Assembly (NCBI GenBank): GCA_019187225.1 | Contig: JABAQQ010000028.1 | Span: 211,092 to 275,091 of the forward strand | Direction of reading: 5' to 3' | DNA from: Saprospiraceae bacterium | GTDB lineage: Bacteria; Bacteroidota; Bacteroidia; Chitinophagales; Saprospiraceae | DNA length: 64,000 nt | Shown: positions 8,855 to 16,992 of the stretch, piece by piece | Position numbering within the stretch: the stretch's first letter is position 1 | Layout: each line of letters opens with the position of its first letter | Notes under the pieces: model-generated | Seen by the model: the letters and a program-made list of their open reading frames with translations, nothing else | What the model was told of the DNA's origin: nothing | Database searches by the model: none | Translations under genes and position numbers: made by a program

Positions 8855-9517
8855 ATGAAAAACATTAAAGTTCTGATTGCTTTTGTGGCAGGTTTAATCG
8901 TTTACGCATTCCTGATCCACAATTCTTCCTGCACGCGGGAGAACTCCATTCCGACCATCGAGCCCCCTGATTTTACATACGGTGACGAAACTGTAAAAAA
9001 TTCCGAAGGCTGGACTTTCGACAAAACGCACTCCAGCGTGCTTTGGGAAACGGACTACCTCGGTGTTTCGGCTTTGCTGACGGGGCGGTTTAACACGTTC
9101 ACCGCTAAAGTGGAGTTTGACGAGGACAATCCCGAAACATCTTCTTTCTCCGGTTTTGTAGTGCTTTCCACGGTCAATACAGGCGAGCCGGGACGCGATC
9201 AGGGTTGCCTGCTCAATACATTCGGCGTGGCTGACATTTCCGACACCGCGCGTTTGACCAGCAAACAAATCGCGTTTGACGGTAAAGGCGGCTATGTCGC
9301 AACGGCGGAACTCGATTTCCACGGCGTGAAGAAAGATGTGACCATGCAGCTCAACTACACGGAACAAACCCATATTGATGCTACCAACCCCTACACGGTA
9401 GCGGGGCTCAGCGGGCAGTTCGAATTCAATGCGAAGAGCGACTTTGCCATCGTATCCACCAGTATCGCCGACCGCGTGGTGATCAAACTGAATCTGCAAT
9501 TCAAAAAACCCGACTAA
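8855..9517 (+). CDS. YceI-family protein
   Basis: A 220-residue exported protein with a signal segment (residues 5-22) and a possible lipidation Cys in HNSSC. The body matches the YceI lipocalin-like fold: WTFDKTHSSVLWETDY near residue 52, GRFNTFTAKVEFD near 77, TARLTSKQIAF, LDFHGVKKDVTMQLNY. Known YceI proteins bind polyisoprenoid lipids, including quinone precursors, in a hydrophobic pocket. It is the first gene of a co-oriented redox block, which makes a quinone-handling role plausible; that part is inference. Confidence 0.85.
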   Translation: MKNIKVLIAFVAGLIVYAFLIHNSSCTRENSIPTIEPPDFTYGDETVKNSEGWTFDKTHSSVLWETDYLGVSALLTGRFNTFTAKVEFDEDNPETSSFSGFVVLSTVNTGEPGRDQGCLLNTFGVADISDTARLTSKQIAFDGKGGYVATAELDFHGVKKDVTMQLNYTEQTHIDATNPYTVAGLSGQFEFNAKSDFAIVSTSIADRVVIKLNLQFKKPD

Positions 9518-9575
9518 GCGGTAAACGATTCGGTTGTACGACACCAATTTCAATCATTTTCAAAAAAATGAAGCC

Positions 9576-9950
9576 ATGCGAAAAGCGATATTTATAACAG
9601 CGTTCCTGGTCGGAGCAGTAATGGTGATACAATCGTGTTACTATGAATATCCGCCGGAACAAACCCCCTACACTCCCGAAGAAGTTTCTTTCAAGACGCA
9701 CATCCTGCCGATTTTTGTGGAGAAATGCGGCACAGCCAATTGTCATGATGGCACCATTAAGCCCGATCTGCGGGCGGAAAACGCCCTTCGGGCACTCAGA
9801 AGCGAAGGTTATATCAACACCACTTTCCCCGAACAAAGCAAGGTGTATTTGCGCGTGGCAGACGGTTCTATGCCTCCTTCAGGGGCTTTGTCCAATCTGG
9901 ATAAAGATCTGATCCTTGTATGGATTGCCAAAGGCGCTCCCAATGACTAA
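9576..9950 (+). CDS. Small cytochrome-like lipoprotein with CX4CH motif
   Basis: 124 residues. The start MRKAIFITAFLVGAVMVIQSC has a lipobox ending at Cys21, so it is probably an outer- or inner-membrane lipoprotein facing the periplasm. A single haem-like motif, CGTANCH, has four residues between the cysteines, as in some c3-type haem sites, rather than the usual two. A later MPPSGALSNLDKDLILVWIAKGA resembles the distal Met region and C-terminal helix of class I cytochromes c. It is followed 68 bases later by a DUF5777 barrel; the same gene pair recurs at 16579-17907. Covalent haem is likely but unproven. Confidence 0.75.
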   Translation: MRKAIFITAFLVGAVMVIQSCYYEYPPEQTPYTPEEVSFKTHILPIFVEKCGTANCHDGTIKPDLRAENALRALRSEGYINTTFPEQSKVYLRVADGSMPPSGALSNLDKDLILVWIAKGAPND

Positions 9951-10018
9951 CGGCGGCTATTATCTCCCACGGAACACAAGTTCAAGTTCAATTTTTCAAG
10001 CCTTTAAATAAGGACGTT

Positions 10019-10957
10019 ATGAAATCAATATCAACCATGCAATCGCGAGTAAAAAACATACGATTGCGATATCTTCAGCAATTACTGCCGGCGTTGTGCC
10101 TTTGTTTGATGGCACTCCCGGCCATAGGGCAGGAAGAAGAGGCAGCGCAAATGCCGGTGGAGCGCCCCGTCGCAAATACATTTGAAAGTGTATTGATGAT
10201 TGACAACCAAACGGTGATGGTTCCGATCAAAAACACGCTTGAATTCGATATTCAGCACCGGTTCGGGACGATGCAAAACGGCTTTGAAGACCTTTTCGGT
10301 TTATACGCTCCTTCTAACATCCGACTGGGATTTCTATTTGTTCCCATCAACAACCTGGCAGTTGGTTTCGGGTTTTCCAAAAAGAATACCCTTCTGGACT
10401 TCAGTGCCAAATACGCCCTGCTCAAACAATATAAAGATTGGCGCAGGCCCGTGTCGGTTACATACTATGGCAATGCAGCGCTCGATCCGCGAAGTGCCGA
10501 CGACCGGGAAGTTTATCACGAATCCGACCGGCTGGCTTTCTTCCATCAGCTCATTATCGCCCGCAAAATCAACAACTGGCTTTCGGTACAGGTCGCGCCC
10601 AGCTTGTCGCACTACAACCTGCAACCGAACAGAAGCATGGAAAACGACCACTTTGCCATTGCATTCGGCGCACAGGTGAAAGTGACGGAGGGTATGGCCA
10701 TAATAGCCAACGTTGACCAACCGATTACCCAGCATGACAACAACAATCCCAATCCCAACGTCAGCCTGGGTATACAAATGACAACCAGTGCCCACGCCTT
10801 CCAGATCTTCGTTGGGAACTACGACGGTCTTGTGCCGCAGGAGAACAATATGTTCTACCGTTGGATTGACAACGGAAATACGGAGTGGAATGGGTTCGAC
10901 CGTTTCGTTGACAGGTTCCGCATCGGCTTCAACATCACCCGTTTATGGAACTTCTGA
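10019..10957 (+). CDS. DUF5777-family beta-barrel protein (copy 1)
   Basis: 312 residues with a signal peptide (LLPALCLCLMALPAIGQ). The mature part has alternating amphipathic strands and an aromatic C-terminal end (FRIGFNITRLWNF), as expected for an outer-membrane barrel. Conserved blocks shared with the copy at 16993 include NTFESV..IDNQTVMVP, DIQHRFGT, ITEGMAI or VTEGMAI, DQPIT, and TTSAHAFQ. I assign DUF5777 by these blocks. It is paired with the CX4CH lipoprotein upstream. The function of the family is unknown; a role as an outer-membrane partner of the cytochrome is inference. Confidence 0.75.
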   Translation: MKSISTMQSRVKNIRLRYLQQLLPALCLCLMALPAIGQEEEAAQMPVERPVANTFESVLMIDNQTVMVPIKNTLEFDIQHRFGTMQNGFEDLFGLYAPSNIRLGFLFVPINNLAVGFGFSKKNTLLDFSAKYALLKQYKDWRRPVSVTYYGNAALDPRSADDREVYHESDRLAFFHQLIIARKINNWLSVQVAPSLSHYNLQPNRSMENDHFAIAFGAQVKVTEGMAIIANVDQPITQHDNNNPNPNVSLGIQMTTSAHAFQIFVGNYDGLVPQENNMFYRWIDNGNTEWNGFDRFVDRFRIGFNITRLWNF

Positions 10958-11075
10958 CAATATATTCTCAACCATTTTGATGGGGGTTAATGCAGGTTGT
11001 TTCCCGCATTCAAAGCGCCGGATCAATTTTCACAACCTCCATCAATCCTTTTTTTGCAGATTAAAAACTGAAAAA

Positions 11076-11345
11076 ATGGAAGACAGCAACAACAAGAAAA
11101 AACTCCCCAGGCGGGTATTCCTGGAAACCGGTATTACAGGCGGTGTGGGCGTTGCATTGGGTTTGGTCGCAGGCGACCTCCTGAACAACGACGACAATGC
11201 GAAGCCGGAGATGATCAAAATGCTGACGGCAGACGGAAAATTAGTGGAAGTGGAAAAACGGCTGATCCCGCCGATGTGCGGCAAACCGGTAGCCGTCTCC
11301 AACCAGGCATTAAAGGACTGGATGGAGAAAGAAAAGCGGAAGTAG
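11076..11345 (+). CDS. Small Tat-signal protein
   Basis: 89 residues. A twin-arginine-like leader (LPRRVFLETGITGGVGVALGL) is followed by a short soluble tail. The tail (KMLTADGKLVEVEKRLIPP) parallels the segment just after the Tat signal of the next gene (KLLSPEGEIVEIDKAYLKPV), so it looks like a duplicated leader domain without the Fe-S part. Its stop is 42 bases before the Fe-S gene. It may be an assembly or structural subunit of the NrfD-like complex; no family is recognised. The upstream reading frame extends to 10788 but that part overlaps the DUF5777 gene. Confidence 0.7.
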   Translation: MEDSNNKKKLPRRVFLETGITGGVGVALGLVAGDLLNNDDNAKPEMIKMLTADGKLVEVEKRLIPPMCGKPVAVSNQALKDWMEKEKRK

Positions 11346-11387
11346 CCCCGGCATCTTCAATCGTTCATCTGAAACCATGTCTCAATC

Positions 11388-12314
11388 ATGAAATCAACAG
11401 AACAAAATGACCGTAGGTCCTTCCTGAGAAAAGGGTTGGGCATTGCGGCGGTAGCCAGCACGGTGACGGCGCTCAAGGCTTTCCAAACTGACAGCGTGGA
11501 GGAGACCGGCGAAAAAGTGAAACTGCTTTCTCCCGAAGGAGAGATTGTGGAAATAGACAAAGCCTATCTCAAGCCGGTACCCGAAGTGCACATTCCGCCT
11601 GCTCAGGCGCGGGAGGGCATTCCCAACAAGCGCTTTGTCATGGTCATTGATCTGGCGCGGTGCAAAAACCTGCGCAAATGCCACGACGCCTGCGAAGCGA
11701 TGCACCATTGCGGCCCGGAAAAAGAATTCCTGAAAATCCTGAAAATGCAGGACAACAAGCTGGCTTCGCCCTATTGGCAACCCACGATGTGTTTCCACTG
11801 CGACGAACCCCCCTGCGTCAAGGTTTGCCCCGTAGATGCCACCTACAAACGCTCCGACGGCATTGTTCTGATTGATACGGACCGTTGCATCGGCTGCCGG
11901 TTTTGCATGGTAGCATGCCCGTATACCGCCCGCACGTTCGACTGGAGCGAACCAGCGATCCCATTAGAAATCGCGCACCAGCATTATTCTCCCGAGACGA
12001 GTGTCCCGGCAAAAAAAGGCACTGTTTCCAAATGCGACTTCTGCCCGGACATGGTGCGCAAAGGCGAAATGCCCCACTGCGTAACGGCCTGCCCGAACGG
12101 CGTTTTTTATTTCGGCGACGAATATGAAGATGCCGTATCGAACGGCGATGAGACGGTGCGTCTGAGTGAATTGCTGCGCGACCGCGCCGGCTATCGCCTA
12201 CACGAAGACCTGGGTACCAAGCCCCGGGTTTATTATTTGCCGCCGGTGAACCGCTCGTTCCCGTTCGAGGATGATGAATTCAGCAAACAAACAGATCACG
12301 ATCATGAAAACTAA
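11388..12314 (+). CDS. Tat-exported 4Fe-4S protein, PsrB/NrfC/DmsB-like electron-transfer subunit
   Basis: 308 residues. The Tat leader DRRSFLRKGLGIAAVAS lies at about residues 8-24. Cysteine groups for up to four [4Fe-4S] clusters follow: CKNLRKCHDACEAMHHC near residue 92, CFHCDEPPCVKVCP near 135, CIGCRFCMVACP near 166, and CDFCPDMVRKGEMPHCVTACP near 218. This is the layout of the Fe-S subunits of DMSO/polysulfide reductase-type enzymes, but no molybdopterin subunit is adjacent. It should act on the periplasmic face, passing electrons between the NrfD-like membrane protein and cytochromes. Its last codons overlap the next gene by 11 bases, so translation is probably coupled. Confidence 0.92.
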   Translation: MKSTEQNDRRSFLRKGLGIAAVASTVTALKAFQTDSVEETGEKVKLLSPEGEIVEIDKAYLKPVPEVHIPPAQAREGIPNKRFVMVIDLARCKNLRKCHDACEAMHHCGPEKEFLKILKMQDNKLASPYWQPTMCFHCDEPPCVKVCPVDATYKRSDGIVLIDTDRCIGCRFCMVACPYTARTFDWSEPAIPLEIAHQHYSPETSVPAKKGTVSKCDFCPDMVRKGEMPHCVTACPNGVFYFGDEYEDAVSNGDETVRLSELLRDRAGYRLHEDLGTKPRVYYLPPVNRSFPFEDDEFSKQTDHDHEN

Positions 12315-13653
12315 AGCACATACATCATCGAAAAACACCGGCGATCAGTCCGAAGAAATCATCCGGGAATTAATGCCCCGTCCTTTCGGCCGTATCGGCC
12401 AGTTATGGGTGGCCTTGTTGATCGTTATTTGTGCGGTCGGGTTGTTCTTCTACATCCAGCAAGTCAGGGACGGTCTTGGCATCACGGCCATGCGCGATTA
12501 CTCGACGTGGGGGATTTATATCGCCAATTTTGTGTTTTTTGTCGCCATCAGCTTGGTCGGTTCGCTCATCAGCGCCATCCTCAAATTATCGGGCGCCCAA
12601 TGGCGAACGCCCCTGACCCGCATTTCGGAAATGATCGCAGTGCCTGCCATTCTTTTTGCGGCGATCGTTATTGTCGTCGACATGGGGCGCCCCGACAGGT
12701 TCCTGAATGTCATCTTCCATGCCCGGATTCAGTCGCCCATCACCTGGGACGTCATCGTTATCAGCACATACATGGTCATCAGTTTACTGTTGCTTTATTT
12801 GCCGCTGATCCCCGACATGGCCTTGCTGCGGGACCGCGCCAAAGACCTTCCGAAATGGCAACAAAAACTGTATAAAATACTCGCCCTGGGATGGAATAAC
12901 CACCCCGAGCAGGTAAAAATTCTGCATAAGTCCGAGCTGTATTTATCCATCCTGATCATTCCGGTGGCTTTCGGAATTCACACCGTCACATCCTGGCTGT
13001 TTGCAACCACCCTTCGGCCCGGGTGGGACAGTACCAATTTTGGTCCTTATTTCGTGTCGGGCGCCTTTATGGTCGGTGCAGCAGGGGTTATTGCCATGAT
13101 GTATATTTTCAGAACTTTCTACAAGTTTGAAAAGTACATCACCGACAAACACTTCAGTAATATGGGCAAATTGCTCGTGTTGTTGTCGTTGTTATACCTG
13201 TATTTTAACATCAATGAATACTTCGTGCCGGCCTATAAAATGAAGGCCTTTGAAAGCGATCACCTGAAATCTTTATTTTATGGCCGTTATGCCCCTCTGT
13301 TTTGGGCAGTGCAGGTGTTTGGCATGATCATACCAATCATAGTTTTGTTGAGCCCTAAAGGCCGCAAGCCATTGCCGATGTTCATCATGTCCATATTTGT
13401 GATTGTCGGAGCCTGGTTCAAACGATTCCTCATTGTTATCCCCACCCTGAGCCATCCCTATATTCCCATGACGAGGGTGCCGGAATCGTGGCAGCATTAT
13501 TTTCCCACGTTTAAAGAGTGGTGGATCACTGCTTCCACGCTGGCCGGCGCCTTGTTGATTATGGCTATCCTGAGCAGACTTTTCCCCATCATTCCGGTGG
13601 TGGAAGAAATTGAGGAAGCCGGGTTGGCAAAAGGTGAAAACCAAACTACATGA
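12304..13653 (+). CDS. NrfD/PsrC-family membrane quinone-interacting subunit, ActC-like
   Basis: 449 residues with ten predicted membrane helices, the count of ActC/QrcD-type members rather than the eight of PsrC. Helices start near GQLWVALLIVICAVGLFF and end with WWITASTLAGALLIMAILSR. The family signature DMGRPDRFLNV lies after helix 3. This family oxidises or reduces menaquinone in the inner membrane and pairs with a periplasmic Fe-S protein, here the overlapping upstream gene. The start at 12304 is chosen over 12271 because it avoids a longer overlap and begins MKTKAHTSSK before the first helix. Direction of electron flow cannot be read. Confidence 0.9.
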   Translation: MKTKAHTSSKNTGDQSEEIIRELMPRPFGRIGQLWVALLIVICAVGLFFYIQQVRDGLGITAMRDYSTWGIYIANFVFFVAISLVGSLISAILKLSGAQWRTPLTRISEMIAVPAILFAAIVIVVDMGRPDRFLNVIFHARIQSPITWDVIVISTYMVISLLLLYLPLIPDMALLRDRAKDLPKWQQKLYKILALGWNNHPEQVKILHKSELYLSILIIPVAFGIHTVTSWLFATTLRPGWDSTNFGPYFVSGAFMVGAAGVIAMMYIFRTFYKFEKYITDKHFSNMGKLLVLLSLLYLYFNINEYFVPAYKMKAFESDHLKSLFYGRYAPLFWAVQVFGMIIPIIVLLSPKGRKPLPMFIMSIFVIVGAWFKRFLIVIPTLSHPYIPMTRVPESWQHYFPTFKEWWITASTLAGALLIMAILSRLFPIIPVVEEIEEAGLAKGENQTT

Positions 13654-13675
13654 TTCATCAAAGAATGATACACCT

Positions 13676-14626
13676 ATGAAAAAGATAAGCATATCCAGGC
13701 ATTTGGGCCGATGCGGCCTTTTCTGGGCAACGGCACTGCTGCTCGCTGCGACAAACGCCGGTGCGCAAACGGAAAGTGACAGCACAGCCACAAGCGATGA
13801 AAATGGAAAGGCGGAAGTCAGTATTGAATTGCGCTACACGGAAGCCAATAATAAAACCAAAATGCTGGAAACAACGGTAAAAACCAAGGTGGAAGACGCC
13901 TGGCAGGCCGCGAAGGGCGTACCGGTAAATTTTTACCGGAATGAAGCCGCTCCGGGGCAACTTTTGGGATCTTCTACGTCTAATGACAAAGGTTTGGCGA
14001 TGTTGATCTTGCCTGAGGGAGAAGAAAAATTTGCCACGCCTTCGTTCGAATATACCTATATTGCTGCCATTGAAAACAATGAACGGTTTGAAGATACCGA
14101 AGAACAGATCACAGTGGCGGAATCGGCTTTTGAGATGACATTGGAAGAAGAGGACTCCGTGAGACAGGTTCGTATTTCGCTGAAAGCAATGGATGAGAAC
14201 GGCGAAGAAGTGCCCGTCGGAGAAGTGGAAGTGAATCTTTACGTACAGAGGTTGTTCGGATTGCTACCCATCACAGAAGACCCGGAGACCACCGATGAGG
14301 AGGGAGAGATCGCGGCAGAATTTCCGGCTGATATTCCGGGCGATACTGCGGGAAACCTGATCATTGTCGCGAGGGTAGACGATCACGAACGGTTTGGCAA
14401 TCTGGAATTCCGGAGAAAGATAAACTGGGGTGTTCCGGTGGTCGTTGACCCGGCCAAAAATGCGCGGGAATTGTGGTCATCCAGAGCAAACGCCCCCATT
14501 TATCTGATCGTGATTGTCAATGCAATGATCATCGGCATCTGGGGAGTCATTCTGTACATAGTGTATCAAACCTTCAAAATAAAAAAATTTGGTCGAAGCA
14601 AAGTCAATTTGCAAGACACGAAATAA
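13676..14626 (+). CDS. Exported Ig-like protein with C-terminal membrane anchor
   Basis: 316 residues, not a family I can name. A signal peptide ends near TNAGAQ. The body is acidic and beta-rich, with two similar modules: VPVNFYRNEAAPGQLLGSST and VPVGEVEVNLYVQRLFGLLP, each followed by a glycine/acid turn, as in CarboxypepD-regulatory or Ig-like folds. One helix near the C-terminus (YLIVIVNAMIIGIWGVILYI) and a basic tail would anchor it in the inner membrane with the body in the periplasm. It sits between the NrfD-like and cytochrome c genes, so it may scaffold the complex. No haem or metal motif is visible. Confidence 0.7.
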   Translation: MKKISISRHLGRCGLFWATALLLAATNAGAQTESDSTATSDENGKAEVSIELRYTEANNKTKMLETTVKTKVEDAWQAAKGVPVNFYRNEAAPGQLLGSSTSNDKGLAMLILPEGEEKFATPSFEYTYIAAIENNERFEDTEEQITVAESAFEMTLEEEDSVRQVRISLKAMDENGEEVPVGEVEVNLYVQRLFGLLPITEDPETTDEEGEIAAEFPADIPGDTAGNLIIVARVDDHERFGNLEFRRKINWGVPVVVDPAKNARELWSSRANAPIYLIVIVNAMIIGIWGVILYIVYQTFKIKKFGRSKVNLQDTK

Positions 14627-14656
14627 TAACTTTCATTCACTTAAACTTTGCACATC

Positions 14657-15070
14657 ATGAACGCAACAAAAGTCCTGCAGATTGGCATCCTCACGGTATT
14701 TGCCATTCTGATTGCAACTGCCTTTACGCAACCGCCTCAGGGAAATCCCTGGGTTGTTCCTGAAAAGTATAAAAAAATGAAAAATCCCGTTAAAGCGGAT
14801 GCCGAATCCATCAGCGCGGGTAAAGCCCTGTATGCCAAGCACTGCAAATCATGCCACGGTTCGAAGGGATTGGGCGATGGCACCAAAGCGGCGCAACTGA
14901 AAACGAAATGCGGAGATTTTTCCACCGCCGATTTCCAGTCGCAAAGCGACGGCGCGTTGTTCTATAAAACGAACGAAGGCCGCGACGACATGCCCTCCTT
15001 CAAAAAGAAAATACCCGATGAAGTGGATGTCTGGAATGTGGTCAACTATATGCGGACACTGAAGAAATAA
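14657..15070 (+). CDS. Class I monohaem cytochrome c
   Basis: 137 residues. An N-terminal hydrophobic segment (VLQIGILTVFAILIATAF) exports or anchors it. The haem motif CKSCH lies near residue 60 in AKHCKSCHGSKGLGDG. The distal Met ligand is likely the Met of RDDMPSFKKKI, and the C-terminal helix DVWNVVNYMRTLKK is typical. It is the natural electron acceptor or donor for the Fe-S/NrfD-like pair upstream. A strong terminator follows, so the first part of the block ends here. The start is at MNATK, three codons after an alternative. Confidence 0.92.
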   Translation: MNATKVLQIGILTVFAILIATAFTQPPQGNPWVVPEKYKKMKNPVKADAESISAGKALYAKHCKSCHGSKGLGDGTKAAQLKTKCGDFSTADFQSQSDGALFYKTNEGRDDMPSFKKKIPDEVDVWNVVNYMRTLKK

Positions 15071-15096
15071 AGAAGGTTATATTATTAACACCAACG

Positions 15097-15136
15097 CAGG
15101 TTCCCGGCGATTTTGCCGGGAACCTGTTTTTTTTCA
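15097..15136 (+). terminator. Rho-independent terminator after the cytochrome c gene
   Basis: A 12-bp stem CAGGTTCCCGGC / GCCGGGAACCTG with a six-base loop, followed by nine T residues. Confidence 0.9.
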
Positions 15137-15341
15137 TCAGAGATTTAATAAATAAAGAACCCATCTTCAATCCTTAACCAAATGTTTTAGAAGTGCATGA
15201 TCAGTATTAGTGCACCGCCTGAGATTGGTCATGGAATTGTCATAATTTTCGATGTTACATTTGAATGTTGTTAAGGTCATTTTTTATGATCTTTCAACAA
15301 TTGGTTCATTCACATTGATCAAAGTGTTCAAACATCGAATT

Positions 15342-16547
15342 ATGAAAAACATTAGCAAAATCACTTTCGTGTTCGCTTTCCTGGCAAGTACTATTTTCAT
15401 TTTATCATACTGCCGGCAAGACGATCAAATTTTAGGAGGCGATGACACAACGGTAGGTGGCAATGTTCTGCTATCCCAAAAAGTAACCGCTCCACCAGCC
15501 ATTGATGGTACAGTTGATGCCATATGGGAAAACAGCACCAAGCTGGAATTTGAAGCAGTGGTGCCCGATCCCAGTGGGGATTTGTTCAGAAGCTACGTCG
15601 GGAACGTCATTTCTTCCATCACGTTGCGGTCTGCTTACGACGCCGAAAACATTTATTTTCTGGCTGAATGGACAGACCCTACCGAATCATTGGTACGCGA
15701 ACCCTGGTACTTTGACCCTGTCGCGAAAAAATGGGCTCACGAGAGCGGGGCGCCTGCTTTCAGCGCTACGGGGTCCATAACACGCCCTGCATTTTATGAA
15801 GATAAAATAGCAATGCTCTGGAACATTGACAACTCCGTTTCAGGCTGGAACAATGGCACTTGCTTTAAGTCGTGCCATACGGGGATGGGTCAAGCCGATG
15901 GGTACGCTCGTCACCGCACCAACAGTCCCTTTGAGAGAATAGATATGTGGCACTGGAAAGCAGTACGCGGTGGTCAGAATTTCGGCCAGTTTGACGACCA
16001 ATACCAGGACAATACCTATCCGAACGGTAGGAAAAGCGATGCCGGAACCGGCGGCTATTCAAACAACACGCAAAAACTCGTCGTCAGCGGGTCAATGCCG
16101 GAAGTTACGGTTGATGTCCCGAAATATGTGATTCCGAACAGGACTCGCTACAATTGGATTTTAGGGTCCGAAATCAGTGATGGCACTGCCAAGAAGGTCA
16201 CGGCTGTTGATGAAAACGGTATTCTCACCTTGGATGATGGAACTACAATAGACCCCAATACGGATGTCGCTTATCAAAGAGATGGTACGGGTGTAGGAGC
16301 TAAGGCTATTCCTTATATCTACATGTCGGCATTTGAAGGCAGCCGGGGCGACATCACATGCAAGGCAGTTCACAATGGAACAGGTTGGATACTTGAATAC
16401 AAAAGAGCTTTAAAAACGGCAGATAGCGAAAAGAAAGACATTGATTTCTCTTCTCTTGAAGATCAAAACTTTGGCTTTGCTATATTTGAAAACGCACAAA
16501 TAGCACATGCTATTAAAGCCAATTTGCTATTGAAGTTTCAAAAATAG
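15342..16547 (+). CDS. Ethylbenzene-dehydrogenase-type haem-binding lipoprotein with CX3CH motif
   Basis: 401 residues. The signal ends at a lipobox (FILSYC, Cys23), so the protein is lipid-anchored. The body resembles the haem-b-binding gamma-subunit family of ethylbenzene/DMS dehydrogenases: PPAIDGTVDAIWENSTKLEF, ITLRSAYDAENIYFLAEWTDPT, EDKIAMLWNIDNS, WILEYKRALKT, FGFAIFENA. It also has CFKSCHTGMG, a C-x3-C-H that may add a c-type haem. It starts a second transcript after the terminator, with the second cytochrome/DUF5777 pair downstream. No molybdenum partner is in the block, so it is more likely an electron carrier than an enzyme subunit. Confidence 0.8.
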   Translation: MKNISKITFVFAFLASTIFILSYCRQDDQILGGDDTTVGGNVLLSQKVTAPPAIDGTVDAIWENSTKLEFEAVVPDPSGDLFRSYVGNVISSITLRSAYDAENIYFLAEWTDPTESLVREPWYFDPVAKKWAHESGAPAFSATGSITRPAFYEDKIAMLWNIDNSVSGWNNGTCFKSCHTGMGQADGYARHRTNSPFERIDMWHWKAVRGGQNFGQFDDQYQDNTYPNGRKSDAGTGGYSNNTQKLVVSGSMPEVTVDVPKYVIPNRTRYNWILGSEISDGTAKKVTAVDENGILTLDDGTTIDPNTDVAYQRDGTGVGAKAIPYIYMSAFEGSRGDITCKAVHNGTGWILEYKRALKTADSEKKDIDFSSLEDQNFGFAIFENAQIAHAIKANLLLKFQK

Positions 16548-16578
16548 GCGGTATTGTTCTTTTGTTCATCTAAAATTC

Positions 16579-16980
16579 ATGATCATGACAAAGAAAAGAA
16601 TAGTACCGGTTATAGGCATCGTCCTGCTTGCCCTGATTTTAAGCGGGGGGTGCTACAAGGGTACGACACTCGACCTGACCCAGGACCTCGAAATTACCGA
16701 GGATGTCAGCTTTGCAGGAGATGTCATTCCCATCTTCGAGAAAAGTTGCAGTATCAGCGGTTGCCACAACTCGAACGGCGTCAGCCCGGATCTGAGTTCC
16801 GACAAAGCATTTAATACGCTCACGAATGGCGGCTACATAGACGTCAGCAGCCCGGAAAACAGTTTGGTCTATGAATTCGTCAGCGGAAAACGCACGCCGG
16901 TTATGCCTGTCAGCGGCGTTGATCCAACGATCGCGGCAACGATTCTTGCATGGATTAAACAAGGCGCTCAAAACAATTAA
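16579..16980 (+). CDS. Small cytochrome-like lipoprotein with CX4CH motif (copy 2)
   Basis: 133 residues and a paralogue of the gene at 9576. The leader VIGIVLLALILSGGC has a lipobox at Cys. The haem-like motif CSISGCH again has four spacing residues. The tail ATILAWIKQGAQNN matches LILVWIAKGAPND of copy 1, and PVMPVSGVDPT may hold the distal Met. It lies 31 bases after the haem lipoprotein and 12 bases before the second DUF5777 barrel, so the three are one operon. Confidence 0.78.
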   Translation: MIMTKKRIVPVIGIVLLALILSGGCYKGTTLDLTQDLEITEDVSFAGDVIPIFEKSCSISGCHNSNGVSPDLSSDKAFNTLTNGGYIDVSSPENSLVYEFVSGKRTPVMPVSGVDPTIAATILAWIKQGAQNN

Positions 16981-16992
16981 AAAAATTGCATC

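Noticed and set aside
8661-8858. Small ORF with two cysteines upstream of the YceI gene
   Set aside because: It overlaps the YceI start, has no ribosome site or family pattern, and composition is that of spacer DNA.
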